In this document: positions 53,800 to 61,563 of the stretch, one piece after another
How the letters are laid out: the number at the start of each line of letters is the position of its first letter
Position numbering within the stretch: position 1 is the stretch's first letter
Assembly: GCF_014196525.1 (NCBI RefSeq)
Contig: NZ_JACIDX010000011.1
Span: 1 to 64,000, forward strand
Direction: 5' to 3'
DNA from: Novosphingobium sediminicola
Lineage (GTDB): Bacteria; Pseudomonadota; Alphaproteobacteria; Sphingomonadales; Sphingomonadaceae
Length of the DNA: 64,000 bases
Notes under the pieces: model-generated
The model's database searches: none
Seen by the model: the letters and a program-made list of their open reading frames with translations, nothing else
Told to the model about the DNA's origin: nothing
Made by a program: the position numbers and the translations under genes

Positions 53800-54014
53800 G
53801 CGAGGGACTCGTCCCTCGCGCTCCCATGGCTGTATGCGTTGCGCATTGGGTTCGGCCTTGGGTGCCTGACGCTACATTGAATTTTCAAAGCCTGCGGCGC
53901 CTTTAGCCCAAGGCCGCCGCGCCGCAGGCTTTCGAACCACCACCCACTACGCGGCAAATCCAGCCCCCATTAATGGGATTGCAAAGGGACCGTGTCCCTT
54001 TGCCCGCCGGAGGC
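53800..54014 (+). repeat. Mosaic palindromic intergenic repeat R9 (D-B-A' form)
   Basis: Hairpin D has a different but still self-complementary centre (GCGAGGGACTCGTCCCTCGC); then GCTCCCATGGCTG, central arms AAAGCCTGCGGCGC / GCGCCGCAGGCTTT, and hairpin A' ending GCCGGAGGC. It is the only copy between divergent genes (pyrC and ygfZ), with 45 bases on each side to the starts. Confidence 0.92.
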
Positions 54015-54059
54015 ATAAACCCTCTTCCCTTTTCTCCTCATCATCCCCACCTAGACACC

Positions 54060-54782
54060 ATGACAAAACTTGCCACCCGCGCCGTGATCCGCCTGACCCC
54101 GACCGACCCGCAAGAAGACGTCCGCAAATTCCTGCAAGGCTTGGTGACGCAGGATGTCGTGCTGGGCGCATTGCCGACCTATGCCGCGCTGCTGACGCCG
54201 CAGGGCAAGGTGATCGCGGATTTCATCGTGTGGGCCGATGGGGCGGACCTGCTGCTGGATGTGGCGGCGGAACAGGCCGACGGGGTGGTCAAGCGCCTGT
54301 CGATGTACCGCCTGCGCCGCGCGATTGCGATTGCGCGGGATGAAGCGCTGGCCGCGCATTGGAGCCTGACGCCTCGCGATGGCGCCTCGCCCGATCCCAG
54401 ACTTGCGGAATTGGGCTATCGCTGGCTGGCAGCCGATGATGATGCGCCGGTTGATGATGCCTATCTGGCCCATCGTCTGTCTTTGGGCGTGGCCGAAGGG
54501 CCCGAGATTGCCGATCTGCTCTGGCTGGAATGCAATGCCGTCGAACTGAACGGCGTGTCCTTCACCAAGGGCTGCTATGTCGGGCAGGAAAACACCGCGC
54601 GCATGAACTGGCGGCAAAAGGTCAACCGGCGCGTGGTGGTGGTGCCCGCCGCGCAATCGCGCCCGGATCGCCAGAGGGTGGACTATCCCGCACTGGGCCT
54701 GTCGGTTGAACATTGGCGGGTCGATGACATCGCCAACCCTCCCGTCTGGTTCACGCCGGAAGACATCACCCCAGAGGCGTAA
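54060..54782 (+). CDS. ygfZ: Folate-binding protein YgfZ (Fe-S cluster maintenance)
   Basis: A 240-residue GcvT-like protein. FLQGLVTQDV (about 22-31) and LLTPQGKVIADFIVW at the N-terminus, and the signature KGCYVGQENTARM (about 175-187, K-G-C-Y-x-G-Q-E) are diagnostic. YgfZ supports repair or assembly of iron-sulfur enzymes such as MiaB with tetrahydrofolate. ATG 54060 is chosen; earlier codons are inside repeat R9. The end overlaps the convergent TetR gene by 17 bases. Confidence 0.94.
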   Translation: MTKLATRAVIRLTPTDPQEDVRKFLQGLVTQDVVLGALPTYAALLTPQGKVIADFIVWADGADLLLDVAAEQADGVVKRLSMYRLRRAIAIARDEALAAHWSLTPRDGASPDPRLAELGYRWLAADDDAPVDDAYLAHRLSLGVAEGPEIADLLWLECNAVELNGVSFTKGCYVGQENTARMNWRQKVNRRVVVVPAAQSRPDRQRVDYPALGLSVEHWRVDDIANPPVWFTPEDITPEA

Positions 54783-55374
54783 GCGCCCGCTCCGCCGGGA
54801 CAAGGCCCAGCCGCACCGCCTCGGTTTCGATCAGGCGGGCGGCCATTTCGCGGCTGGAATCGCGCGAAATTTCCAGCGAATCGGCCAATGACGCGCCAAT
54901 CATCGAATCGCCCAGCGCCAGCAGCACCAACGTCTGCGTCACATGGCGCATGCAGACCTCGCCCGCGTCATGCACCTCGTCCACGATGGCGTGGATCGAG
55001 CGTACAATCGTGTCGAGCGCATCGACATTGCCGATCAACCGCATCCAGCTGACCAGTTGTCCGCCGCCCTGCTTGCCAAAGGCGTCAAAGGCCAGATCGA
55101 CCACATCGCGGGCGCTGCCGCTGCCGTCCCGCTGGGCCAGAACGGCGCGCGCGACCGAGGCGCAGATCGACACCGCCATATGCTCGGCCAGCGCCTTTTG
55201 CAGTTCGGCCGCCGAACCAAAGTGATGCAGCAGATTGGCATGGGTACGCCCCACCCGCGCCGCCACAGCTTTCAGCGTCACGCCCTGCGGCCCCTGCTCA
55301 ACCAGCAGATCGCGCGCCGCCTCCATCGCGGCATTGCGGCTTGCTTCGGGGGAGAGACGCTTCTTGGGGCCCAT
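54766..55374 (-). CDS. TetR-family transcriptional regulator
   Basis: A 202-residue regulator. The N-terminal HTH is AAMEAARDLLVEQGPQGVTLKAVAARVGRTHANLLHHFGSAAELQKAL (about 15-62). The ligand domain is helical without recognised signature. No divergent or operon partner is visible, so the target is unknown; the GNAT gene is downstream in the plus-coordinate sense but transcribed separately. Confidence 0.92.
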   Translation of the reverse strand: MGPKKRLSPEASRNAAMEAARDLLVEQGPQGVTLKAVAARVGRTHANLLHHFGSAAELQKALAEHMAVSICASVARAVLAQRDGSGSARDVVDLAFDAFGKQGGGQLVSWMRLIGNVDALDTIVRSIHAIVDEVHDAGEVCMRHVTQTLVLLALGDSMIGASLADSLEISRDSSREMAARLIETEAVRLGLVPAERALTPLG

Positions 55375-55554
55375 GTCTTATGTCCAAACAGTACAAGCCG
55401 ACAGGCTCGCAAAACCACATCCCCAACCCATAATGGTTTAGGCGTAGTCAAGCAAGAAGCGAAAGCTTCGACCCACTAAAGCTGTAATTTTCATTCGCAC
55501 ATCAGCGTGTTTGCGTAATGTCAGACATATGAACATGGCACGCCGATGCGCCTG

Positions 55555-56124
55555 TCAGGCCGCCCGTCTCCCCTCCATACCGCCATCGGGCGAATCATCC
55601 TGATCACCATGCTCGGCGCAAAGCTCGATCTCGAACCGAGCCGAAGGACAAGCCTGCCCACGCCCCGCGCTGAAAATCGCGCCGCGCTCGTCCACCGGCC
55701 GGAAACCCAGGCGCCGCAGCACCAGGCCCGAAGCAGGATTATCCAGAAAATGCCGCCCGACCAGACGCTTATGCCCCAGCCCGCGCGCCAGCCCCAGCAT
55801 CGCCCGCCCGGCCTCGGTGGCATAGCCCTGCCCCCAATGCGCGCGCGCGATCCAATAGCCGATGTTGGCCTCGCCCTCGATCTCGCTCAATCCGATCGAG
55901 CCGATCAGCGCGCTGCCTTCGGCGCCTGGACGCGTGATCAGGAAATGCGGCAGACGCCCATCCTGAGGCTGACCGGCGAACCAGCGCGCATCATTTTCGG
56001 TATAGGGCCAGGGCGCGCGCGCCAGATTGCGCACGATACCCTCGTCGTCGATCGCGGCGTGGATCGCGTTCCAGTCCTCTGGCCACGCGGGCCGCAGAAA
56101 CAGCCGTTCGCTGCGGAAGAACAT
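55555..56124 (-). CDS. GNAT acetyltransferase, RimJ/RimL type
   Basis: A 189-residue N-acetyltransferase. It has the RimJ-like beginning RSERLFLRPAWPEDWNAIHAA, then GEANIGYWIARAHWGQGYATEAGRAML with the acetyl-CoA loop (R/Q-x-x-G-x-G/A: HWGQGYATEA), and NPASGLVLRRLGFRPV. It is the third gene on the minus strand after rplU and rpmA, as in many sphingomonads, but separated from rpmA by a terminator. Substrate unknown. ATG 56124 or 56133. Confidence 0.9.
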   Translation of the reverse strand: MFFRSERLFLRPAWPEDWNAIHAAIDDEGIVRNLARAPWPYTENDARWFAGQPQDGRLPHFLITRPGAEGSALIGSIGLSEIEGEANIGYWIARAHWGQGYATEAGRAMLGLARGLGHKRLVGRHFLDNPASGLVLRRLGFRPVDERGAIFSAGRGQACPSARFEIELCAEHGDQDDSPDGGMEGRRAA

Positions 56125-56343
56125 GTGTATCACTCCAAATCCCCGGTCCCGTTCGGGACGCTTTGATCCTCAGTCCCGCGCAGGATTACTATAGGCGCGC
56201 AGTGACATTGCGGTGACGACCGGCTTCAGCCCAGCGCATGCTGAACCGCATTGGACGCAAAATTGCCTTGATCGAACGCAAACCCACGTTTGCCTCCGAA
56301 CTCTTTGGCTGCGTCCCACCGATCGGCGGGTGAAGGAGAGATA

Positions 56344-56378
56344 CGAAAAGAGGGAGATGGGCCGGGCCCCTCTCCCTC
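56344..56378 (-). terminator. Rho-independent terminator after rpmA
   Basis: On the minus strand the stem GAGGGAGA / TCTCCCTC with an inner GGGC/GCCC pair is followed by TTTTCGT. It lies about 70 bases after the rpmA stop. The rest of 56125-56444 shows no convincing gene; a 130-codon plus-strand frame there overlaps the terminator and rpmA and is rejected. Confidence 0.75.
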
Positions 56379-56444
56379 GTTCAGCCAAGGCGTTCAAACC
56401 TTGGCGGGGCCATCCCATCAGGATGGCCCAGATAGACCATCCGC

Positions 56445-56714
56445 TTACTCGGCGGCTTCGGCCAACGCGTCAACCGACACGTATTTGCGGCCCAGCTTGC
56501 CTTCATGAAAGCGCACACGGCCTTCAATCAGCGAGAACAGCGTGTGGTCCTTGCCGATGCCGACGTTGGCGCCCGGATAAACCTTGGTGCCGCGCTGACG
56601 GATGATGATGTTGCCACCGATCACCAGCTGGCTGCCGAACTTCTTCACGCCAAGGCGCTTGGACTGCGAGTCGCGACCGTTACGCGACGAACCGCCTGCT
56701 TTCTTATGTGCCAT
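56445..56714 (-). CDS. rpmA: 50S ribosomal protein L27
   Basis: An 89-residue protein: [20 protein letters not shown], then [23 protein letters not shown], full-length L27. The flexible N-terminus reaches the peptidyl transferase centre. It follows rplU by 18 bases. Confidence 0.97.
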   Translation of the reverse strand: MAHKKAGGSSRNGRDSQSKRLGVKKFGSQLVIGGNIIIRQRGTKVYPGANVGIGKDHTLFSLIEGRVRFHEGKLGRKYVSVDALAEAAE

Positions 56715-56732
56715 TGTCGAAAACTCCTGAGC

Positions 56733-57035
56733 TTAGGCGGCCGCGACCGACACGATGCGCAGCAGCGTGAGCAGCTGGCGATGGCCGTTCTTGCGACGAT
56801 AGTTGTGACGGCGGCGCTTCTTGAAAACGATCACCTTTTCCGACTTCGCCTGAGCGATGATCTCGGCCGAGACCACCACCTTCGAAGCGTCGGCGACAAC
56901 GCCTTCTTCACCGGCCAGCAGAACTTCACCCAGCGTGATCGTCTCGCCGGCTTCACCAGCCAGCTTTTCGACCGCGATCTTGTCTCCGGCGGCGACCCGA
57001 TACTGCTTACCGCCCGTGCGCACGATAGCGAACAT
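56733..57035 (-). CDS. rplU: 50S ribosomal protein L21
   Basis: A 100-residue L21: [20 protein letters not shown] at the start, [12 protein letters not shown] in the middle, and [20 protein letters not shown] near the end (normally ...H R Q x x T). First gene of the rplU-rpmA operon. The 275 bases upstream to the lipoprotein gene hold the promoter; I see no clear autoregulatory structure there. Confidence 0.97.
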   Translation of the reverse strand: MFAIVRTGGKQYRVAAGDKIAVEKLAGEAGETITLGEVLLAGEEGVVADASKVVVSAEIIAQAKSEKVIVFKKRRRHNYRRKNGHRQLLTLLRIVSVAAA

Positions 57036-57310
57036 GATGCAAATCCATTCAAAAAATTACGTGGCCGCCCCGGCCGCGTTTCCCGAAACCTGCCGCCAAG
57101 CCAAAGGCCGAGCAAGGCGGTTATTCGAGGAGCCGCGAGCGACGCGCCGACCCCCGCCACACACGGCAGGGTTCGGAAAGAAGCTGCGCCGTTAGTGCAA
57201 CCGCCCCCGCCTGTCAATGCACCGCTTCACACAAAGGGCCATTTCCTCCCGGAAACTCTGGCCAATTTCTGCCCTCTGGCGCATGGACACAGGCGTGCTA
57301 TGGCGCATCC

Positions 57311-57898
57311 ATGCTTGGCTTTATCGCAAAATCCGCCTCATCGACAAGTGCGCAGCGTCACCGATTCGCACGCGCCCCCCGATTCGCTCCGCTGGCTCTG
57401 CTGATTCCCGCCCTGCTGGGGGGATGCAGCACCGCCTCCTATCCCTCGCTGGCGCGCCGGGCCGAGGAAAAGCCGATTGCCGCGCCCACGGCCGCCACCG
57501 GCAAGGCCGCCGCGCAGGACGGGGCCACGGCCGATCTCAATGCAAAGCTCGATTCGCTGCGCCGCGCCGCGCGCGATGCCGACAAGGCGTTTGCCGCCGC
57601 CCGCCCCGCCGTTGACAAGGCGCTTAACGCCGCCACGCGCGCCGCACCGGGCGACGAGGCATGGCAGCAGGCCAATCTGGCGCTGAGCGACCTTGAACGC
57701 CAGCGTGGCGCGCTGGGCCTTGTCGAGGGCGATATCGAGGAACTCTATGCGCAGGATCGTCTGGCCCATGCGCCCGAAAATCCCGATGCGCCGCGCGCAG
57801 CCGTCCAAATGATCGAGACCGCGCGAAGCGAGATCCTCGCCCTTGCCGCCGCGCAGGATCGCGTCCTTGCCGCCGCCCGCCGGAAATTGCCGCGTTAA
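57311..57898 (+). CDS. Putative lipoprotein with coiled coil
   Basis: A 195-residue protein. After a basic N-terminus the segment APLALLIPALLGGC is a signal sequence with lipobox (LGGC). An alanine-rich linker follows (EEKPIAAPTAATGKAAAQDG), then heptad-like helices from about residue 75 to the end (LNAKLDSLRRAARDADKAFAAARPAVDKAL, then LSDLERQRGALGLVEGDIEEL). No enzyme motif. Probably an envelope-anchored helical protein of unknown role. The start is uncertain, because residues 1-25 before the signal are longer than usual. Confidence 0.65.
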   Translation: MLGFIAKSASSTSAQRHRFARAPRFAPLALLIPALLGGCSTASYPSLARRAEEKPIAAPTAATGKAAAQDGATADLNAKLDSLRRAARDADKAFAAARPAVDKALNAATRAAPGDEAWQQANLALSDLERQRGALGLVEGDIEELYAQDRLAHAPENPDAPRAAVQMIETARSEILALAAAQDRVLAAARRKLPR

Positions 57899-57907
57899 AC
57901 CTCGGCG

Positions 57908-58378
57908 TTAATCCTCGATCTGGCCCCAACGGGCCAGATCGGCATAATCTTGCTCGCGCGGTTCGACCCAGGCCCATTGTCCGCCGCGCTTTTCACGCTT
58001 CCAGAACCAGCTCTCGCTCTTCAGGTGGTCCATCGCGAAATCGGCAGCGGCAAAAGCGTCGCGCCGATGCCGCGAGGCCGCCGCCACCAGCACAATCGGA
58101 TCGCCCGGTGCCATTTCGCCCACCCGGTGCCAGATCAGTAGGCCATCGAGCGCCCAGCGCCCCAGCACATCCTGCGCCAGCGCCTGCATCCCCGGCAGGG
58201 TGAGCGGCGCGTAATGCTGAAGCTCGAGCGCCTCGACATCATCGCCTTGCCCAGGGCTATCGGCTCTGACCTGCCCCAGAAAGCTGACCACCCCGCCCGA
58301 TTGCGGATGGGCGACGGCAAAATCGCGCATCGCGTCTGCCGCATCAAACGCCTGTTCGATCAACCGGACCTCGATCAT
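57908..58378 (-). CDS. moaE: Molybdopterin synthase catalytic subunit MoaE
   Basis: A 156-residue subunit that inserts sulfur from MoaD into precursor Z. GGVVSFLGQVR (about 27-37), then LELQHYAPLTLPGMQ, LLIWHRVGEMAPGDPIVLVAAASRHRRDAFAAADFAMDHLK and FWKREKR with the active-site lysines. Overlaps the moaD stop by four bases. End of the folB-moaE cluster. Confidence 0.95.
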   Translation of the reverse strand: MIEVRLIEQAFDAADAMRDFAVAHPQSGGVVSFLGQVRADSPGQGDDVEALELQHYAPLTLPGMQALAQDVLGRWALDGLLIWHRVGEMAPGDPIVLVAAASRHRRDAFAAADFAMDHLKSESWFWKREKRGGQWAWVEPREQDYADLARWGQIED

Positions 58379-58614
58379 CCGCCGCTCACCGGGGGCAGAA
58401 AGGCCAGCTCATCGCCCGCCACCAACACCAGCCCATCACGCGCCACCAACGCGCCATTAAGCGCCAACCTGACCCGCGCGCCCGTCAAAGCCTGAACGAG
58501 ATCGACCTCCAGCCCCGCGAGAATCGCCGCCAAAGGCCCCGGCGCCACCTCGCGCTCTGCCCCTCCGGCGAGATCCGCCAGACGCCCCAGAAACACCAGC
58601 CGCGCCATCATCAC
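58375..58614 (-). CDS. moaD: Molybdopterin synthase sulfur-carrier subunit MoaD
   Basis: A 79-residue ubiquitin-like protein: RLVFLGRLADLAGG at the start, LALNGALVARDGLVLVAGDELAFLPPVSGG at the end with the C-terminal Gly-Gly that carries the thiocarboxylate. Overlaps both moaA and moaE by four bases. The start may be the first or third codon (MMMA). Confidence 0.95.
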   Translation of the reverse strand: MMMARLVFLGRLADLAGGAEREVAPGPLAAILAGLEVDLVQALTGARVRLALNGALVARDGLVLVAGDELAFLPPVSGG

Positions 58615-59621
58615 CCCCCCGTCATCGACATATGGCGCGGCAAGGCAGGCTCGGCGCCGGGGCGGTTGATTTCGAAATGGTGGCGCGCGGGCTTGATCCG
58701 CATCGCCTCGTCCAGCGCGGCTTCCAGCGCGCTTTCCGGCTCCTCACTGCGCAGCGCGGCGCGCAGGTCCACCTGCTCGCGTCCGCCAAGGCAGGCGAAC
58801 AATTGCCCCGTGGCCGTCACGCGCACCCGGTTGCACCCATCGCAGAAATTGCTGGTGAGCGGCGTGATCAACCCCAACCGACCGCCGGTTTCCTCGACAT
58901 GCCAGTATCGCGCCGGACCACCGCTGCGATGCGTATCCTCGGTCAGGGTAAAGCGCTGCTCCAGCCCGCTGCGCACCTGCGTCAGCGGCAGGTAGTGGTC
59001 GTAGCGATCCCCCTCCACCTCGCCCAGCGGCATGACCTCGATCAGCGTGATCTCATGGCCCGCACCATGCGCCCAGGCGACCAGATCGCCGATCTCGCCC
59101 TCATTCTCGCCTTTGAGCGCAACGGTGTTGATCTTGACCGCCAGCCCCGCCTCCCGCGCGGCGGCAATGCCTTCCAGCACCTGCGGCAACTGATCGCGCC
59201 GGGCGATGCGGGCAAATTTCTCGCGGTTCAGCGTATCAAGGCTGACATTGACTCGCCTGATGCCCGCCTCGCGCAGATCATCGACAAATTCGGCCAATCG
59301 CGTGCCATTGGTGGTGATGGTCAACTCGTCCAGACCATCGCCCAGCTTGCGCCCCAACGCCCGCACCAGCTCGATCATGTCGCGCCGCACCAAAGGCTCG
59401 CCCCCGGTCAGGCGGATTTTGCGCACGCCCCGCCCGATGAAACCCAGCGCCAGCTTGTGCAATTCCTCAAGGCTGAGCACTTCGGATTTGGGCAGAAAGG
59501 TCTGCCGCTCGGGCATGCAATAGGTGCAGCGCAGGTCGCACCGATCGATCACCGAAAGCCGCAGATAGGAAATCCGGCGTTGGAATTGATCGACCAAAGG
59601 CTGACGCGACGGCTGGTTCAT
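58611..59621 (-). CDS. moaA: GTP 3',8-cyclase MoaA
   Basis: A 336-residue radical SAM enzyme, first step of molybdenum cofactor synthesis. The N-terminal cluster is CDLRCTYC (CxxxCxxC); IRLTGGEPLVRRD is the SAM site; the C-terminal cluster is FCDGCNRVRVTATGQLFACLG; the last residues TGG keep the GG motif needed for activity. With moaD and moaE it forms an overlapping operon, downstream of folB and a small Rossmann-like gene. Confidence 0.96.
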   Translation of the reverse strand: MNQPSRQPLVDQFQRRISYLRLSVIDRCDLRCTYCMPERQTFLPKSEVLSLEELHKLALGFIGRGVRKIRLTGGEPLVRRDMIELVRALGRKLGDGLDELTITTNGTRLAEFVDDLREAGIRRVNVSLDTLNREKFARIARRDQLPQVLEGIAAAREAGLAVKINTVALKGENEGEIGDLVAWAHGAGHEITLIEVMPLGEVEGDRYDHYLPLTQVRSGLEQRFTLTEDTHRSGGPARYWHVEETGGRLGLITPLTSNFCDGCNRVRVTATGQLFACLGGREQVDLRAALRSEEPESALEAALDEAMRIKPARHHFEINRPGAEPALPRHMSMTGG

Positions 59622-59625
59622 GGAG

Positions 59626-59961
59626 TTAATCTATCACCGCTCCGGGCGCTTGGCTATCCAGTCTCAGGATTTGCCCGGTAATCCCTGGCGAGGCGGCCAA
59701 AAATGCGCAGGCCGCCGCAATCCCGGCCGGTTCGTCGCATTCCACTAGATTGGCCCGCGCCGGGGCGTAGGCCCGCGCCAGCCCCTGCACCGCGGCCAAA
59801 CGCCAGGCGCGATGCTCATGCCCCGCCAGAGACATCACCAGCACCAGATCGCCATCGGCCAGCATCGTCTCGGCCTGGGCCAGCCATTGCGCATGAAAGG
59901 CCACCGCCGCAGCCAGAGGCGCGGCCGGCAGATCCTCGATGCTCAGAATATTATCAGCCAC
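59626..59961 (-). CDS. Short Rossmann-like protein, degenerate SDR
   Basis: A 111-residue protein between folB and moaA. The end, AAACAFLAASPGITGQILRLDSQAPG, copies the C-terminal part of short-chain dehydrogenases (F-L-A-S-x-x-x-I-T-G-Q-x-L-x-V-D-G-G), and RAWRLAAVQGLARAYAPARANLVECDEP looks like the helix after the catalytic Y-x3-K, but the N-terminal GxxxGxG and the tyrosine-lysine pair are missing. It may descend from a FolM-type dihydropteridine reductase beside folB, now without catalytic residues. Start ATG 59961 directly follows the folB stop. Confidence 0.7.
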   Translation of the reverse strand: MADNILSIEDLPAAPLAAAVAFHAQWLAQAETMLADGDLVLVMSLAGHEHRAWRLAAVQGLARAYAPARANLVECDEPAGIAAACAFLAASPGITGQILRLDSQAPGAVID

Positions 59962-60348
59962 TTACCGCCGCTCGCGCGTCAGGGTCATACCGATCTTTTC
60001 CCCCGCCTCGCTGATGGCCAGCTTGACGATCTTGACCGTCACCGCCTCGACCCGCTCGTCCTGAAGGAACAGGGTTTCGGTAATATGATCGGCCACCGCC
60101 TCGATCAGAGTGAAATGCACGCCCTCGGGCAGCGCATCGCTGGCGGCGAATTTCAGATCCATGTAATTCTTGCTCGCCCCCAGCGGCGTGTCGGGCAAAT
60201 AGCGGTCATAAGGCTTCAACCGCACGCTCACGCTGATGCGCAAGGGCTGCTTCTGGCCCGTTTCCTCCGAATAAACGCCCGTCAGAACGTCCACTTCGAA
60301 ATCGGCCACTTCAAGAATCAGGCTGTCCGCCACGTTGGATGCTTTCAC
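59962..60348 (-). CDS. folB: Dihydroneopterin aldolase
   Basis: A 128-residue protein of the FolB family: LEVADFEVDVLTGVYSEETGQKQPLRISVSVRL, then a conserved F-T-L-I-E-A-V-A-D-H-I (the Glu is active-site) and VTVKIVKLAISEAGEKIGMTLTRERR. It splits dihydroneopterin in folate synthesis. First gene of the unit leading to moaA-moaD-moaE; R10 lies upstream of its start. Confidence 0.93.
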   Translation of the reverse strand: MKASNVADSLILEVADFEVDVLTGVYSEETGQKQPLRISVSVRLKPYDRYLPDTPLGASKNYMDLKFAASDALPEGVHFTLIEAVADHITETLFLQDERVEAVTVKIVKLAISEAGEKIGMTLTRERR

Positions 60349-60421
60349 GATTGCAGGGGGTGTTTGCGCGCGGGCCGATGGCAGGTTGCGCGGGGGGAGT
60401 CCAGAAGGATTTAAGGGCAGG

Positions 60422-60660
60422 GCCTCCGGCGAGCAAAGGACGAGGCCCTTTGCAATCCCGATATTGTCAGCGTTGCGCGATAGCGGCGACCTATGGGTGT
60501 CGGACGCAACCTTGGAATTTTAAAGCCTGCGGCGCCAATCAGCCCGATGTGGCCGCGCCGCAGGCTTTACCAAACCATGCCGCACAAGCTTGGGAGCGGA
60601 TGAAGCGCGACCCCATTAACGGGATTGCAAAGGGACCGAGTCCCTTTGCCCGCCGGAGGC
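60422..60660 (+). repeat. Mosaic palindromic intergenic repeat R10 (A-B-A' form)
   Basis: Hairpin A on the left with several changes (GAGCAAAGGACGAGGCCCTTTGC), then CAATCCCGATATTGTCAGCG (D-like inside), GTGTCGGACGCAACC, central arms AAAGCCTGCGGCGC / GCGCCGCAGGCTTT, and intact A' hairpin (GCAAAGGGACCGAGTCCCTTTGC). It is between the folB start (74 bases) and the stop of the methyltransferase gene (19 bases), both on the minus strand. Confidence 0.92.
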
Positions 60661-60678
60661 AAACCTAACCCCTTATGC

Positions 60679-61563
60679 TCAATCCCGACGCCACCGCGCA
60701 AAGATCGCCGTGGGCAACATCCGCCCCGCACCATCCTCGCGCACCGCCAGATCGCCATGTTCGACATAGCCCGGCAGCCCGGCAAAGGCTTCGTCAAGCA
60801 ACCCGGCAATGGCCAGCGAGGACATACGCACCGCATAGACCGTCAGGAACAGGAACCGGCTGTTTTCATCCAGCAATTGCCGAGCATCATGGATCAGGCC
60901 GGGCAGATGCTCTTCCAGACGCCAGACTTCACCATCCGGCCCGCGCCCGAATTTGGGCGGGTCCATGATGATGCCGTCATAGCGCTTGCCCCGGCGCACT
61001 TCGCGCGCGGTGAACTTGGCTGCATCATCGACGATCCAGCGCACCGGGCGGCTTTCCATGCCCGACAGGGCGGCGTTGACGCGCGCCTGCGCCACCGATT
61101 TCTTGCTGGCGTCCACATGGGTGACGGGGCCGTACTGGCTCAGCGCCAGCGTGCCGACGCCGGTATAGCCGAACAGGTTGAGCGTGCTGGCATCGCGGCG
61201 CTCGCCCAGTTGCTGCCCCATCCAGCCCCAGACCGGCGCCATATCGGGAAAGAAGCCCAGATGGCGGAAGGGCGTGCATTGCGCCGTGAACCCGACATCA
61301 CCCCAGCTCAGCGGCCAGCCATCGCGCGGCACCGGCTTGGTATAGTTCCAGCGCCCGCCGCCATCTTCATCCGCACCCGGCACGAATTCGCCATGCGCGT
61401 CCCACTCGGCCATGCGCGGCTGCCACAAGGCCTGCGGTTCGGGGCGAATGAAGCGATAGTCGCCATAGCGCTCCAGCTTGCGCCCCGCGCCCGAATCGAC
61501 CAGCCCGTAATCGGCCCAGCCCTCGCCGGTCAGCAGGACGGGTTGATGGATCAGCTCGGCCAT
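60679..61563 (-). CDS. Class I SAM-dependent methyltransferase, RlmI/RlmK-like
   Basis: A 294-residue methyltransferase. The SAM motif I is TLNLFGYTGVGTLAL (about 127-141), motif II VTHVDASKKSVAQAR, and motif IV IIMDPPKFGRGPDGEVW (about 197-213), with the DPPKF signature of the RlmI/RlmK 23S rRNA methyltransferase group, though the PUA domain of RlmI is absent. It may modify rRNA. Its ATG overlaps the thrC stop (TAATG), so expression is coupled to thrC. Confidence 0.85.
   Translation of the reverse strand: MAELIHQPVLLTGEGWADYGLVDSGAGRKLERYGDYRFIRPEPQALWQPRMAEWDAHGEFVPGADEDGGGRWNYTKPVPRDGWPLSWGDVGFTAQCTPFRHLGFFPDMAPVWGWMGQQLGERRDASTLNLFGYTGVGTLALSQYGPVTHVDASKKSVAQARVNAALSGMESRPVRWIVDDAAKFTAREVRRGKRYDGIIMDPPKFGRGPDGEVWRLEEHLPGLIHDARQLLDENSRFLFLTVYAVRMSSLAIAGLLDEAFAGLPGYVEHGDLAVREDGAGRMLPTAIFARWRRD

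Noticed and set aside
56213..56605. 130-codon plus-strand frame near rpmA
   Set aside because: It contains the rpmA terminator and the antisense of rpmA; no ribosome site and no recognisable family.
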